From: Gremmenia infestans
Taxonomy: Eukaryota > Ascomycota > Leotiomycetes > Helotiales > Hamatocanthoscyphaceae
Direction: 5' to 3'
Assembly (NCBI GenBank): GCA_032629725.1
Contig: JAFEVB010000007.1
Location: 2,046,001 to 2,110,000 of the forward strand
DNA: 64,000 nucleotides
Part shown: piece by piece, positions 23,341 to 36,311 of the stretch
Numbering within the stretch: position 1 is the stretch's first letter
How the letters are laid out: each line of letters starts with the position of its first letter
Position numbers and translations under genes: made by a program
Notes under the pieces: generated by a model
What the model saw: the letters and a program-made list of their open reading frames with translations, nothing else
What the model was told of the DNA's origin: nothing
Database searches by the model: none

Positions 23341-24914
23341 TGTGAGGGTGTGGAGCGATGAGGATCAGCTGATATTCAAGGCGGAGTCAAAAGAAAAAGG
23401 TTTCTCCGACTGTCTTGGAAATTGAGGCACAATTGATTGAGGCTCAGCGAGGTTGAAAACGGACTTAGTAGGGAGGAGAAACTAATATATACTAATACGA
23501 CGATATTAATGATGTTTATCTTTGCCAGACCGCCATTTTGGTGAGAAAATCGATGCCTGTAAGGCAATTTGATGCCTCGTTGAAAGGGCGAGGTTATATG
23601 CAGCGCGATAACTAAAAGTGACGCCCTTGAGCATTCACGACCGAAAAACAAGGTTTCGAATCAAAGGTCTCTATTATCTGCAACACTTTCACCGAAACAA
23701 TTTTGTCGCCCTCCAAATTACTTGAGGCTCAGGTCCTTACCGTTTCAAATGAGGCTGTCGATCATGATTCGAGGTTAAAACCTAACATGCCATGTAAGCA
23801 CCGCAATGCGATGTGTAAAGTAAGTCATCAATGCCTTGATGTTGTGTGCCCTGATGTTGTGTGCCCTCAAGTCTAAGTTTTTTGAGGCGTTTAGGGGGCG
23901 GGAGATAAGGGCGTCCGATGACAATTTCGTGCAAACCCTCCACTTCGACCGTACACCTGGGGGATGCGGCTCTGTGGTAAGCTGTCAGCTGTTCAAGAGA
24001 TCGCTAACACACCGCAGATATAGTTCTTGAACTTCTGGATTCAGATTCTGCAACGCCCCATCGGGCCATGACAGCACTTGTATCGGGAGAATATTCCTAT
24101 TGGCTGTACGGATGTAAGCCTCCAGCATCTCTTATCTCTTCATCCAAAAGGCAAGTATAGCAGGAAAGGAGTGCGCCCCAGAATTTGCCCTTAGCAAAGA
24201 AAGTAGTATGTCATAGCATAGAAAGCGTACCTCACCAACACACCGCCCTACGCCCAACAAGTTTCAAGTAGAGAGTCACGAAGCGCTCTTACTCAAGGCT
24301 CCAACATGCCATTCTTCTCATTTCAAGGATCAGGGCGCAAGTAGATGTAGAGACCATACTCGATATTTCAAACCCCCAAACCATCGAATACTATACGGAA
24401 GGAGGAAAAGGAAGGGAAAAGAGGCTCAAAATGCAAGGCTGCGGCACCATCCCTCGCATATGTGTACACGCAATGGTCACCCTAGAGGAGGCTGAGATAT
24501 CGAATATACTAGGCGCAGTATTTGCGGCAACAACGAGCTGCGCGGTAATTGCCTCATCACGAAGAGTGCCCCAAGCTTTTAGTGGATGTCTAACTTCTTT
24601 CACACCCGAGGCAAACCTCGAAAGGTGAAAACAAGAACTCCAACGTCTTTTTCATAGCCACTATTTGTAAGTAAGGAACACTGAACAGACATAAGCAGGT
24701 TCCTTAGCACAAGCGACATCTAGAACGAGCTTTGGTGATCCCGTAACATCCTCTCGACGAGAGCGTTAGCGAAATATCCTAGATGGCGGCTGGAGTGAGG
24801 TACAGGTTTAGTGCTATTTGCAAAATGAATCAAAAATTGAATATCAAGAGAAGCTCAGAAGCGGCACTCGCCGTTCAAAACAAAGTGTGTTTATGAATTG
24901 TTCATCTCATTGTC
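23341..24914. other. Intergenic
   Basis: 1.6 kb without supported genes. A near-duplicate TGATGTTGTGTGCCCT sits at about 23838-23870. No other structure seen. Confidence 0.5.
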
Positions 24915-26463
24915 TCAAGCTCCACTACCGTAACTCTTAACGCGACTAAAAAAGAATGCCTTATCATTCCGCAGCGTAAACTCCCCCGTATCATCAGTTA
25001 GAAGGTTGTAACTCCAGAAGCCTTGCCACACCAATTTGTTATTCTTTGCGCCCTTCCCGGAACTGCCTAGAGAGAGCTTCATTCGATAGGTGTACTTCTG
25101 ATTCGCACCCTCGGTCTCGACAAACAAAATACCTTCGGCGTCCTTGAGATCCGCGTCAGGGTTATCGGCGACTGTTGATAGTCTCCATCTTCCACGCAAA
25201 GCGTTCTGCATGACTATCGAAGGGAGGTAGGCAGAGCCTCCACCTCGGTGTGTATCGTGCAGCTCTTTCGTGAGATGGTGCACTACATCGCCCGGCTCTT
25301 CTGTCGTCAAGAGGCTGATAACTGTTCCATCTCGGAAGAAGCGTAGATATCGATAATAAGTCACGATATGCACCGGGTTGTGCCACGTAACTTGCGATAT
25401 AGTACCTTGACCCGGCCTGATATAATTGACCGTGCTGATATAGCAGCCGTTGAAGCGGATCCTCGGACGAAGACGAAACATCTGCTGCCATGAAGACGAA
25501 TACGCGGGGAGCAAAGCATCAGTTACAGCCTCCTTGCTCAGTGGCATGAGGGCTTCCTCGTCTTCGGAATCGCCTGGATCCAGGACATGGTCTTCTTGTA
25601 GTGGACCTCCGAGGACTTCTCGCTGCCATGAATAGTGCATAGCGCCGAATCCGACTTCGGATCCCACGCATATCCGCTTCCAGATTTGCTCCTCAGTGAG
25701 GACTAGGTAGGCTATTCGCTTGCAGACTTGGGCTAGTCTGACGAAAGACCCTACATCTCGGATAGCTACCTCTTTGAAGATATGGATTCCTAATTCGTCT
25801 GGCAGCTCTGCCAAAGGACATGGGAGAGTTGGGGTTCCTTCTACAGCTGGAGGTGCAGGCTCTATGGTGAGGCCGGAAAAGCTTGCAATAAGTTCTTTGA
25901 GTGATTGTGGGGGCCCGTCTAGGGAGTGGTGGGCGGTATTGGGTACCGTGACTGAGGCATTCGATGGGTTTGGATTGGTAGGTTTCGATACGAAAGAAGA
26001 TGGAGGGAAATGCTTGTTTTTATACTTTTGATCAACCCGGTGGTCCATCTATAAAACGAGTCAGTTGTGTTCTATATGGAAAAAATAAATTGAAGCCTAC
26101 ACGAAAGGCTTTTCGGTAGAGATTCAGACTGTCCCCTAGACTGCCCTGATTCTCCCTCTCTACCGCCTTCTCATAGTGTTCCAGAGCAGATTGTGGTTCA
26201 GTACTCGCAGACTTGGAGCTTTCGCCAGATTCGCCGTCAAACGTGCGTGGGACATCGAGCCCAGAGAACGTAGGAGGTTCAAATTGATCGTGTTCTTCTT
26301 CTGAGGTTTTCGAGGATCTTCGTGCAGATGTTTGTGTAGCAAGTCGAGGTCTGCGGGGTTCTTTGTAGGGACCTGCTGGTTTGGAGGGGTCTTGGACTTT
26401 GGCGGAAACTTCTTCTCGCCATTTCCGCCGAAACGCTTCTAACTCGGGATTTGCTTCTTCCAT
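24915..26463 (-). CDS. F-box protein, FBXO9/Pof7/Hrt3 type
   Basis: 498 residues; minus-strand exons 26463-26101 and 26048-24915 with a 52-bp intron (CGT|GTAGGC ... TTATAG, phase 0). The N-terminus has a helical repeat-like region just before the splice (ALEHYEKAVERENQGSLGDSLNLYRKAFR), then the F-box at about residues 195-245 (LAELPDELGIHIFKEVAIRDVGSF...). The C-terminal half is the conserved FBO_C domain (RPRIRFNGCYISTVNYIRPGQ, YYRYLRFFRDGTVISLLTTEEP, GRWRLS...). This is the architecture of human FBXO9, S. pombe Pof7 and yeast Hrt3, SCF adaptors in the ubiquitin system. It is divergent from the mitochondrial carrier gene across a 353-bp shared promoter. Confidence 0.92.
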
Positions 26464-26816
26464 TCTTATCCCGTATTGTGCAGTCTATAAAAAGATCATG
26501 AAAGTAAACGAGGATTTTGGTGGTTGACTTCAAGAGATGTCGTCCATAAATGTTTATATCTTATCGCCGCCCCTAAAGATGCCAGGCAAGCTAAATACCC
26601 TAAATATGTGGGGTCTTCCAGGGATTCTCGGTGTATTCTAGCGCTATCGGAGCTCGGCCTTTACTGGTAAATTATACATTTTTGGCGTCATGGACTTTTC
26701 CTTTCTCTTAGTCCATAAAGCTTCAACAAATAACCAACAAACGCGCGTATCAGTATCACCAGCTATCCCGCATCGAACTGTGTCTCGAAAATACAATCCA
26801 CACAGAAGTTTCGTCG
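26464..26816. promoter_or_regulatory. Shared intergenic promoter, F-box gene and mitochondrial carrier
   Basis: 353 bp between two divergent start codons. It contains both 5' UTRs and must hold both promoters; no specific element is clear. Confidence 0.5.
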
Positions 26817-28258
26817 ATGACCAGCCATTGGGCCCACGACGGCCAAGCGGACAAAATCGCCACCACTTTTGCAAAGGATACAACTTGGGGAGGTCAAGGT
26901 CAACGGCACGATAGAATACACGGCGATGACCCAATTCCCGGAGTCGAAGAAACGATAGCCATGTCTGGTGACATGTCTGGCGATAACGAAGATGTCGAGG
27001 TTAGCCTTACTGCCGGGCAGAAGATGCTGTCTGCCATGTCCGGCAGCTTGTTGACTTCGATATTGGGTAAGTCGAGTAGTAATTTATGCGTTTGCGCCCA
27101 CTGATAGTCGGAATAGTTACCCCTCTCGATGTTGTCCGGGTTCGATTACAGTCGCAGCCAACGCAGTCACCACTCACGAGTATACGGACGCTTGCCTTGA
27201 ATTCCTCGCAGTCATTAAACACCCTCCCGCCGAATCTCGGAGTAACGGCTTGCTGTCGCGAGGTTTTCTTTGCCACCAACAACACTGAATTATGTATGGC
27301 GGGGACGAAGATTGGGGATATGAATTCAGGAGTAGGAGCTGCGGAATGTGCGGTGGAAGAGACACAGAAGAGAACTTTCAACTCAACATTCGATGGACTA
27401 CGGAAGATTGCGCGCAATGAAGGGGTTACCACATTATGGCGAGGTCTTTCTCCAACATTGCTCATGACGGTACCGGGGAACATCATATATTTCACAGGCT
27501 ATGATTGGCTTCGATTCCATAAGCAGAGTCCTATCAGTCGATATGCCTCTGATAATTCCGCGCCACTTGTCGCTGGAGCGGTTGCTAGGATACTTGCTGC
27601 TGGAGTAGTAAGTCCGATTGAGATGTTCCGGACGAGGATGCAGGCTAGTCGAACTACTGGAGGTGGTCACTTTGCGGAGACTGTGAAAGGAATTGGAGAA
27701 ATGGTTGCTAGTCACGGATACACTTCGTTGTGGCGCGGTCTTACCCTAACGCTTTGGCGGGACGTCCCGTTCTCCGGAATTTACTGGTGGGGATATGAGA
27801 GCATCAGAGGAGCCTTGACAGAGGCTCGGGAGCGCGGACGAGGACGTGATCTTCGCACCGAAAGTTCTAGATCTCGCGCGAGGAGCAGGTCCCAGAGTCG
27901 GGAAAACCATACCGCAACTTTCACGGATAGTTTTATTGCTGGTGCAACATCTGGAGCCGTTGCATCAGTTATAACGATGCCCTTTGATGTGGGCAAGACA
28001 CGGCGGCAGGTTTACGTGGATCCAGGAACTACCGCAGCCGGAGTTGAAAAGATCTTGGCTCCTGAAGAGAGATCAATGCCTCGATTTCTCTGGCACATTT
28101 TCAAGACGGAGGGGTTTTCCGGTCTTTGGAGGGGGTGGATTCCAAGGACTTTGAAAGTTGCTCCGGCATGTGCAATCATGATTAGTTCTTACGAAGTTGG
28201 AAAGAGAACATTCAGAAGCGTGAATGAGAGGGCGGAACGGAAAAAGGGGGCGATATGA
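26817..28258 (+). CDS. Mitochondrial carrier, Mtm1/SLC25A39-40 type
   Basis: 466 residues; exons 26817-27066 and 27108-28258 with a very short 41-bp intron (TTGG|GTAAGT ... CTGATAG). Three carrier repeats are marked by the Px[DE]xx[RK]-type motifs TPLDVVRVR (about 88), SPIEMFRTR (about 250) and MPFDVGKTR (about 377), plus GLWRG-like loops (TTLWRGLSPTLLMTVPGNIIYF, SLWRGLTLTLWRDVPFSGIYW). The long insert after the first helix, with two Cys residues in ACCREVF, is typical of the Mtm1/SLC25A39/40 branch, linked to mitochondrial glutathione import and manganese/iron homeostasis. An Arg/Ser-rich loop (about residues 325-350) sits before the third repeat. The N-terminal 65 residues are acidic and poorly conserved. 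Inner mitochondrial membrane. Confidence 0.9.
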
Positions 28259-28693
28259 AATGCTACACCACTCCATTCTGTATATTTTGGGGCGTTGCGA
28301 GGGGCTGGAGCAGGCATGAAGATTGGGTGTTTGCTTTTTCATAGCGATTTAGGCGTTGCTGAAATGTACGAGTATGATAGATAAAAGCATAGATGTTACA
28401 TTAATATAATACGCTGATACTTATACCATCAAATGCTTCCAATCAAGTCTCGCGCTTCCATTGGCTGCACGCTCGGACCTGACATCGCGTACCCCTGCCG
28501 AAATCACTTAACGCGCTCGCGTTCCAACGCCGCAAGTCTTCACGCAAACTAAAATCCAACCTCCTTCTCCACCCTCCCCACATCCATTCACATCCACCTT
28601 CACTTCCTTAAACACACCATTTTCCCTCCCTCGCTTCAAACCTCCAATCTGTCTCTCATCCTCCTCTTCCGCAGACCCCACATACTCACAATC
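28259..28693. promoter_or_regulatory. Intergenic, promoter of uracil-DNA glycosylase
   Basis: Contains a C/T-rich stretch (28550-28690) directly before the ATG, typical of a fungal 5' UTR. ACGCGC/ACGCGT-like motifs near 28505-28530 might be cell-cycle (MBF-type) sites, a common feature of DNA-repair genes, but this is only suggestive. Confidence 0.3.
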
Positions 28694-29878
28694 ATGTCCC
28701 TAAAACGCAAAGCGAGCAACGTGCCTCTCTCAGATGCCGCCAAAAAGCCTAAAGCCAATGGGTCCATTACGTCGTTTTTCGGTGGTCCGAAAACAGTCCC
28801 CGGAGGTGCTGCGGCCAACAACTCGACCGGTGCCAGTCTTCCAGCTATAAAATTTAATAAAGAGGCTTGGGTTAAGACGTTGACGCCGGAGCAGAAGGAA
28901 TTGCTGCAGTTGGAGATTGATACGTTGCATGAGAGCTGGTTGAAGGAATTGAGAGATGATATTACGAGTCGGGAGTTTTTAGAGTTGAAGAGGTTTTTGA
29001 AGAGTCAAGCCGAGGGGGGTAGGAAGGTGTATCCGCCAATGGAGGATGTTTATTCTTGGTTTGTCCCCTGTCTTTCATCTCCCTCTTCCTTCCCTCCATT
29101 ATCAAAAAACCCCCTTCCATGGCTTTCAAACTTGCATTAAAACTAACCTTCAAGAAATAGGTCCCGTCACACACCCCTCAACACAGTCAAAGCCGTCATC
29201 CTCGGCCAAGACCCCTACCACAACACGCACCAAGCCCACGGCCTCGCTTTCTCCGTGCGCGCCCCCACGCCCGCTCCCCCCAGTCTTAAAAACATCTACA
29301 TAGCGCTCGCGCGCGACTACCCCACCTTCACCCCGCCGCCGAACAAACTCGGCGACCTAACCCCCTGGGCGGATCGCGGCGTTCTGCTGCTCAACACGTG
29401 CTTGACGGTAAGGGCACACGAGGCTAATAGCCATGCGAATCGCGGCTGGGAGAAGTTCACGCAGCGGATTATCGAGATCGTGGCGGCTAAGCGCATGGGA
29501 GTTGTGTTTTTGGCGTGGGGCACGCCGGCGGGGAAGAGGGTGGGTAAGGTGGATCGCAAGAGGCATGAGGTTTTGCAAGCCGTGCATCCGAGTCCGCTTA
29601 GTGCTAGTCGGGGATGGTTCGATTGTGGGCATTTTAAGAAGTGTAATGAGTGGTTGGAGGGACGGTATGGGGTGGGTGCTGGGGTGGATTGGGATTTAGG
29701 GGAGAAGAAGAAGGAAGAGAAGGAGGAGGTTGTGGGGGTTGTGGCAGAGAAGGAGGGGGTTATGGAGAAGGATGGGAAGGTGCAGAAGAAGGGGCTAGAG
29801 GCTGCGATTGAGCATGATGAGTTTGAAGACGAGGACGCGCTGGCTGCTATGTTGGAGGAGGCGGAGAAGGGTGTTTAA
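28694..29878 (+). CDS. UNG1: Uracil-DNA glycosylase
   Basis: 360 residues; exons 28694-29058 and 29161-29878 (102-bp intron, AACTAAC branch, AATAG). Family 1 UDG, which removes uracil from DNA in the nucleus and mitochondrion. Catalytic motif GQDPYH is at about 137-142 and the DNA-binding motif HPSPLSASRG at about 264-273. The N-terminus is basic and has NGSITSFF (22-29), a slightly degenerate PCNA-interaction box (Asn in place of the first Gln). Beyond the catalytic domain, about 60 residues (300-360) form a Lys/Glu-rich, then acidic tail (EHDEFEDEDALAAMLEEAE) that is not part of the core enzyme. Exon 2 is GC-rich and strongly biased in codon use. Convergent with the DUF3140 gene 213 bp away. 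Confidence 0.95.
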
Positions 29879-30091
29879 TGTCTTACGAAGAACATCCTCT
29901 CCCCATTATATCACGGATCTCTTTTGTTTTATCGGAGTTCACGGGTCAGCGATTCGTATGAACAAAAGTTCTCAATACTACAAAGCCAATACATCTGCCA
30001 TTGCTCATTTGTCACGTACATACCGCACCAGCTATCATCCCTCTCCACCCACCCCTTTGTCCTCTACAACCATACAATACAAACAACTACC

Positions 30092-30719
30092 TTAGCTCTT
30101 CTGAGCATCATGTCCCCAATTCTTCAAGCTCTTATAACTCTTACTCCCCGTATCCTGCTTCGCCTTCTCCTCCTGCGCTAAATGGCGTTTACAATACGCG
30201 ACGACTTTTCTCATGTGTGGTATATCCTCTACTCATACTCATACTTAGAATTAGCTCTCTTTTCGCCTTGCTTTCCCCCCACCAATCCACCAAACTTCAT
30301 TTGCACAATTTGGCATAGATAAGGTAGGTAAGCACGCACCTTCATCATACCCCTCTGGATCTTTCTCGGGGTTTTTCTTTAGGATTTCTATGATTTTACG
30401 TCCACTGTTTGATGGTGGGAAGGTTTGGGGTTAGTGAATAGCGTGGATCGGGGGATGGGGGGTAGATGGATGGGTAGGGGGAAGGAAGGGGGGGGAAGTA
30501 CGAATCGTGACCGATGGTTTCTCCACTCCCGTCTTCTTTGGCCCAGCCTGAGGATGTGGATTCGGGGGATGCGAGCCAGGTTTGCAGGTCTGAAGGGGTC
30601 ATGTTTACGAGGGTGTTGAATTCTCTGTTTAGGTTATTGGTTGGATGATAATGGAGATGGAGATGGAGGTTAGGGAGAGGGGAGACGAACTCGATTACTG
30701 TTTCGTTGTCTTTGACCAT
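30092..30719 (-). CDS. DUF3140 family small protein (117 aa)
   Basis: Four minus-strand exons: 30719-30691, 30624-30502, 30404-30340 and 30228-30092; phases 2, 2, 1 close to a single 118-codon frame. Conserved landmarks: MVKDNETVIEEFNTLVNMT at the start, GWAKEDGSGETIGHDSGRKI in the middle, then IPHMRKVVAYCKRHLAQE and SYKSLKNWGHD at the end. This is the full length of the DUF3140 family found in fungi and bacteria, whose role is unknown. Unspliced reading gives a misleading 107-aa ORF from the same ATG; the four-exon model is preferred because it restores the whole family pattern. Confidence 0.87.
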
Positions 30720-32899
30720 TTTTGCTAGCTGGTGGGTTGGATGAGGGGGGTTGATTGTTGGGTTTGAGCAGAAGAGATACTACTGGGTGTGTGGTTTTAT
30801 CTTTGTGGCTGTTTATGTTTTATAATGCAGGAGGATAAATATGGATTGATTATTGATAGAGAGGTGTGTGATATTGGATTGGAGTGTAGTAAGTAGTCTT
30901 TGACGTCATGACCTCTAAGTATGCAGATGCTGTAAAAGTATGGAAGGATTTCTTTCATAAATAGATAGGAATAATTCTTCTTATCATCTACCTAAGCTAA
31001 ATTAACGTTAGATGGTAGAGAGGGCTTGATGACTGCCTGAGAGGAAGCGGAGTGGAATTAATAACGAGGTGAGAAGCACGTGACTCACGCTTTTTTCTCA
31101 AGGAAGTCCATATTTGATACCGGTACTCGGTCCCGACGTGTTGTTCATGGTTTGTGTTTTGTTTAGCTTATATATAACAAATATCGCTTGAGTGATCGGA
31201 GAATGATATATACCTAGGTATGTACTAGGCAAAGTAGGTAGGTGTGACCGATTACCTAGCCCTGTATCTGTCACATGTACATCAATTCTTGACCTCCTTT
31301 GTGTGTGCGGTGTTAACTATGCTCGAGTCTCAAATAACAGATTTCAATCGTCGTATTTCAAGAACTCGTTTGAAAGTAAGTAAACGGTCTCAGATAAAGA
31401 TTCGGCATCTGTAGACAATGTTGGCTTTAATTCTCCCGCCTTTAGACATTTATGAATAAATAGAGATCTTGAAGGTTGAAAATCGTAACGAAGGGATAGC
31501 TCATCCACCATTCATTAACTCGAGGTCTTGAAGTGTTTCGTGAAGAACTTCTCACTTGCAGTAACGAAATCTAGGTTATAGATATGACAGCAATTCCACT
31601 TCTTCGCCTGCCTCACTCGAGACAGTTTGATCGCCTAGCGCCGAGACATGCAAATATAGTTTCAATTTCGCAATATAAATCAAAACTATCAATTTGAGAA
31701 TTACTCATGTGTCTGTAGAATGAAATGCCTATTAAATAAAGCTAGAAGGCTGTATCCTTGGTAGGAGTGGTAGCCTTGCAGCGGATCCAACGAACAAGCC
31801 TTTGATGATTGGATCAAATTAGCTATGTTTCGCCTCACTAGAGGAAGTCTTATTTCAACAACACAGAACAGAGCATTTGACGAGGATTCTGGAAGCAAGG
31901 ACGCATGAACTTGATGACCAAGTACGAGCGGAATGCATGCATTGTTTAAGTACTGTCTGTGCCTTTTTCATATCCTCCTCTCACACTTCATCTTGATGAC
32001 TGGCATCTCCCCTTCGATGATCGACTGGCTGCAGTGAAGGATCTGATAAAATGATGATACTTTATGCGCTGGCAATTGAGCTGGATAGTCGGGTGTTATG
32101 GCGTTGGGTTGGGTTGGTTCGACAGGGGAAAGATCGCTAAGGTAGGTCCTTGACTCCTTGTCCTTCTGATATGTCAAGAGAAGGCCGATTCGAGCCAATC
32201 GCGTCGCCTTCACGCGTTCTCCTGTTGTTTCTTAAACGAGCCATGCTCCTGGTTCATATTGGAATTGCCTCGCTTTAACAGAGATGGCATTAGGATTGGG
32301 TCGTCCTATCTGCTTACCTCATTGCGTTGCCCATTTCCTCGTACACGTCTCTGCATCTCAAACAACAGCAGCCGGAGGGACTGTAGTAGGAGTACTCCCA
32401 TCCCCTCCCCTCCACTCCAGCTCAACCCCTCAACCACAACACCACACAGAAACACAAACAGTCATCACAACCAATAATCACCCTGTTGCATATCTTCCCC
32501 TCTTCGTCCCGTGCTCTTAAGTCCTTTTCACTCACGGGAGCTAGGCTGAACATATTCACACCGCCCGGGCCGGGGTCAATGCGCAATCTTAAATTGTTCA
32601 GTCAGGGGCAAGATAAAGTTTAATCAATCCAATCTGGGAAGCGCCTTGCCTTTCTCCTGAATATTCCAATTCATGATTATTATCTCGACACAATACCACT
32701 ACACCACATTGAATCGCCCAGGTCGCCGTTAGGCACATTCTCGATAACGAACAAACAGAAACACACCCGCATGTGAGAGGGCGCAGCGCAATCGAATAAT
32801 AAGTGTACCCTTGTACAGTACAACAAATTTCCGCGATTTGAATGCGAAGCAACCGCGTCTAGTCTCGAGTCAACATACGAACCGCATACGCCCTTCGCG
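30720..32899. other. Long intergenic region between divergent genes
   Basis: 2.2 kb between the DUF3140 and Msb1/Mug8 start codons. Several short ORFs on both strands (32284-32520 plus, 32213-31968 minus) have no protein-like pattern. A long upstream region is consistent with a regulated morphogenesis gene, but no specific site is identified. Confidence 0.45.
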
Positions 32900-35800
32900 A
32901 TGGCAGGCTTCTTCTCGAGGCTAAAGGGTAAAGATGGCCCATCCAAAGTAAACAAGAAGAAGGGCGCACAGCAGGAGAACGTCGCGGCGGCACCACCAAA
33001 GCCACGATGGGATGATGCGTGGACGAGGACAAGCGTTGAGCCAGACGAGGTACAGGAGCTGCTCCGCGGCTGCACTTTGGAGTTGAAGTCAAGAGGTATG
33101 AAGATCTTACTTCTATCCTTCCTCCTTTCCCGCTATCGATTATGCAGCAGGCCATTGCCCTAGGCATGAGTTACACGAAGACTAACATGGTTCCTCTTCG
33201 CAGGCCTGGATACACCTTTCCTCCTTCTCCCATTCCGACCGACCTCAGATCCCAGCGCCGCGCGGAATTTTATTCGAAATTTCTTTAGCGATCGCGGCTC
33301 GCTATATGGAGAGGGATTGGCACACGAGTTGCGATTGACGGAGCCTATGGTAAATTCAATGGGTCGCAGGAATTGCAGCAGGGGCTAATTGGTATAGGTT
33401 CTATGCAGTGTAGTAAAATGGTGCTGGAGCAGAATACCGGGAGGAGTGGTATCATGGGAGGCATACGAGCTATTCAAAGTCGGCGAGTCCGGTTTGTCGC
33501 ACCCATTGAAAAGTGCTTGGATGTAAACTGATTTTGGAATTGCAGATTCGAATATGGCTCGGGATTCTTTTGCGACTTTCATCCCACTAAGTGTCGATAC
33601 AGATTCCAGGACTAAGATCATCTTTGATTTCTTTGATCTACTTTCTGCAATTTCAGCACATGCAAAGACAAATGGGCTTGGTGGAAGGAAATTGTCTAGA
33701 TTAGCGGGCTGGTGGGCATTTGAGCATTCGGATGGAGGAAATGGTTTTGAAGGGGGTTACAAAGGCTGGACAGCGTATGAAATCCAGAAACTAAAAAAAA
33801 CATTGAAAGGATGATGCTAACTTTTAGGTAGTGCTGCAGATGCCGCAAGTCATCTATTCTTTGCGTACCTTCGATCCCTGTCGCCGGAATCCATCATGGG
33901 ACTGAATGGAATCTCGACTCTACCTATGTCACTTCAAAAGTTGGTTCAAGAGACGGAATACCCACCTCAGAGGCCATCACTCCTACAGTCATCCACGACC
34001 AAAGTTGTGATGATAGTTGATTCAGTCTCGCCAACTCCTTTCGCACTCTTGCGCCGCGCAAACCACTTCCAATACAGGGATGACGATCGAGCGTTACAAG
34101 AATTCGCTGATTTTGAAGACCCGGTGAAAGCATTGACGGACGAATGTCGCCGAGTGCTGAAGTCCATCTCTACAGCAAATCAATCGCAGGTGTCGACTTC
34201 CAAGGACTCGACTGGCTTAAAGGATGCTTCGTGGTCTAGGTTCGAAGATATCGGCTTCTCTGCTGGATTTGATGAGCTCGAAGAAGACGAGGATAGTAGC
34301 TTTGCAAAGAGGCGTCAACCACAAGGATTAAGGGCAACCCCACATTCCAGAAACATGGCTGGTGGCCGACCTACGACCCCATCCTGGGCAGACTTTCTCT
34401 CATCCGGCTTTGTCGACGAGGCTCAGAATGGACCAGCGCCGTTATTATTACCTCCTGACAAAATTCTCCCTCCTATTGATACCCGAGGTAGAAGTTCGCA
34501 ATCGCATCGACCAACACCGCAATCCCATCTGGAGCCCGGTGAGCTAGCTAGTATTACCAAGTTTGATCTGGATGATTCATTTTGGTGGGTATGGATCACC
34601 AGTCTAGCTGGCGAAGAGACACCAGATCGCAAGGCGGCTTTTGGAAGATGTGCCCTGATTGAAACAGTCATCAGAAGTGGTAGATGGCTAGTCATGGAGG
34701 AGATGGTTAAAGGTGCTGCTCCTGAACCCGAAGTTGGCGCATATATTGCAGAAAAGAAAAGTTTCTGGGGACGAAGCAAGAAGAACAAAGTCGCCAGGCG
34801 AAAGTCAACAACAGGAAAGCAAGAACCGAACTCCAGCCTACGGCCATCATATAAGACGAGTCAAAGCCAAGCTACAAGCAAGACCAGTATTGGCCCCGAT
34901 CAGCATGCTCGAATCCAAGCCGCTGCGATTCAACTACAGCAAAAGCACAGACAGCTAGATGAAGATCAGCAGGTAGGCACTCGACGAGGAAGAGATATGG
35001 ATATGATGTCACAAAAGACCAGCAGTGTTTTTACACTTCAACCAGTCATCAGGTCTGCTGCTTCTCCGGCGATGCAATGGGCGAACCAATATGATAAGGC
35101 TGCTATTCGAGAGGCATATCTTGCTAATGCTAATCATGGACGAGGACTTGGAGACGCAACGATGCAGACAAATGGCCACAACTTTCAGAGCCAGGATACC
35201 TTGAAACCACAGCCGGAGGTCTCTCCAGAGAGAAACTTGCCAGCAGCGCCACAGGCAGGACCCCCAGTTCCTTCTAAGACGCCTACCCCGCCACCTGTAG
35301 CTTCCCCTGCACCATTTCCACCAACTCCTGCTAGTGACCAACATTTTGAGCTTTCTGAAAAGGCAACTGAGATTGCCCTTCCAGCGGAGTCTCATCCAGC
35401 AATAGAAAGGTCTCCCTCTCCATTACCTCAGCCAAGTATGGAGGTTACTAGGCCGTCGGACGATAAACAACAAAGTGGGTCCAGTCCTGAATCTAAGAAA
35501 CAACACAATAAGCTAAGGAAGAAAGAAGCCGGAGGCGGCGGTGGATTTAGGAAAATGTTCGGAAGAAGCAAGATACGCCCATCCAAGGCCCAGGAAAGTG
35601 CTCCTCCGCAAGTGACCAGCGGCCAAAGTAGTTTGCAACCCGGTGGCGGAGGCTTGGGAAGGAAGCTTTCAAATATGGGCCGTAAGAAAAGTCCATCTCC
35701 TGGTCCAGCCGCACCGCCAAGCCCGAAGGTAGAATCCGTTGCCCAGAGTATTAACGAAGACGATACCACCCCTATCGCTACTCCTCATCAGGAGTACGAA

Positions 35801-36311
35801 CGTCCATATGAACCCTCGGTTGAAAGTCTTTCACGTGTTGACACGGCTGATGCCCATGAAGCCAACCAAGCATTCTCCAGCTTCGACCAAGGACCCCTCG
35901 AAGACATCCCGGCATTCGTAGAAGGCTCTCCACGAGAGAGCGTAGACGCCGCACCACCGCATATCTCCCGAGCCCGTGAATCGGAGGACAATGGCGCGCC
36001 TTTAGAGAAAGAGCTATCGCATACCCAAGACCGATGGGCACAGATCCGGAAGAACGCTGCGGACCGAGCTGCGCAACGACAAAGCGAGGAGCAGAGTAGA
36101 GGAGGATACAGTCAGAAGACTGATGGAGATGATGGCGAGACAAGTGGTGAAGAAAGTAAGTCTTGAAATTTTCGAAAAGACGAGTTATGGCATTGGACTG
36201 ATAATGGGAATAGCAATCGAGTCGCGAGTCGCGAGAATCAAAGCCCGCGTCGCTGAGCTGACCGGCAATATGGAACAAAGCGGCGCGCCTGCTTCACCTG
36301 CCCGTCGCTAA
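32900..36311 (+). CDS. Msb1/Mug8-domain morphogenesis protein (1028 aa)
   Basis: Six exons: 32900-33095, 33204-33349, 33398-33491, 33546-33774, 33832-36155 and 36214-36311; phases close exactly. The N-terminal 420 or so residues form the Msb1/Mug8 (formerly DUF1708) domain: PFLLLPFRPTSDPSAARNF, WEAYELFKVGE, DSFATFIPLSV, ADAASHLFFAYLRSLSPES, GISTLPMSLQKLVQETEYPP, KVVMIVDSVSPTPFALLRRA. Yeast Msb1 and S. pombe Mug8 act in polarity, Cdc42/Rho signalling and cell-wall stress at growth sites; a similar role is inferred. The C-terminal half is low-complexity, Pro/Ser/Lys-rich, probably disordered, and ends in a short helical segment (IESRVARIKARVAEL). The exon-5 acceptor is GGTAG (33831), selected over TTTAG four bases earlier because only it keeps frame. 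Confidence 0.92.

Noticed and set aside
24391..24628. Overlapping 65-70 codon ORFs on both strands
   Set aside because: Short, low-quality, no motif or splice continuation.
30396..30719. 107-codon unspliced ORF from the DUF3140 start codon
   Set aside because: It reads through three introns; the four-exon model restores the complete family pattern.
32284..32520. 78-codon ORF upstream of the Msb1/Mug8 gene
   Set aside because: Pro/Ser/Thr-rich low-complexity translation, no support as a gene.
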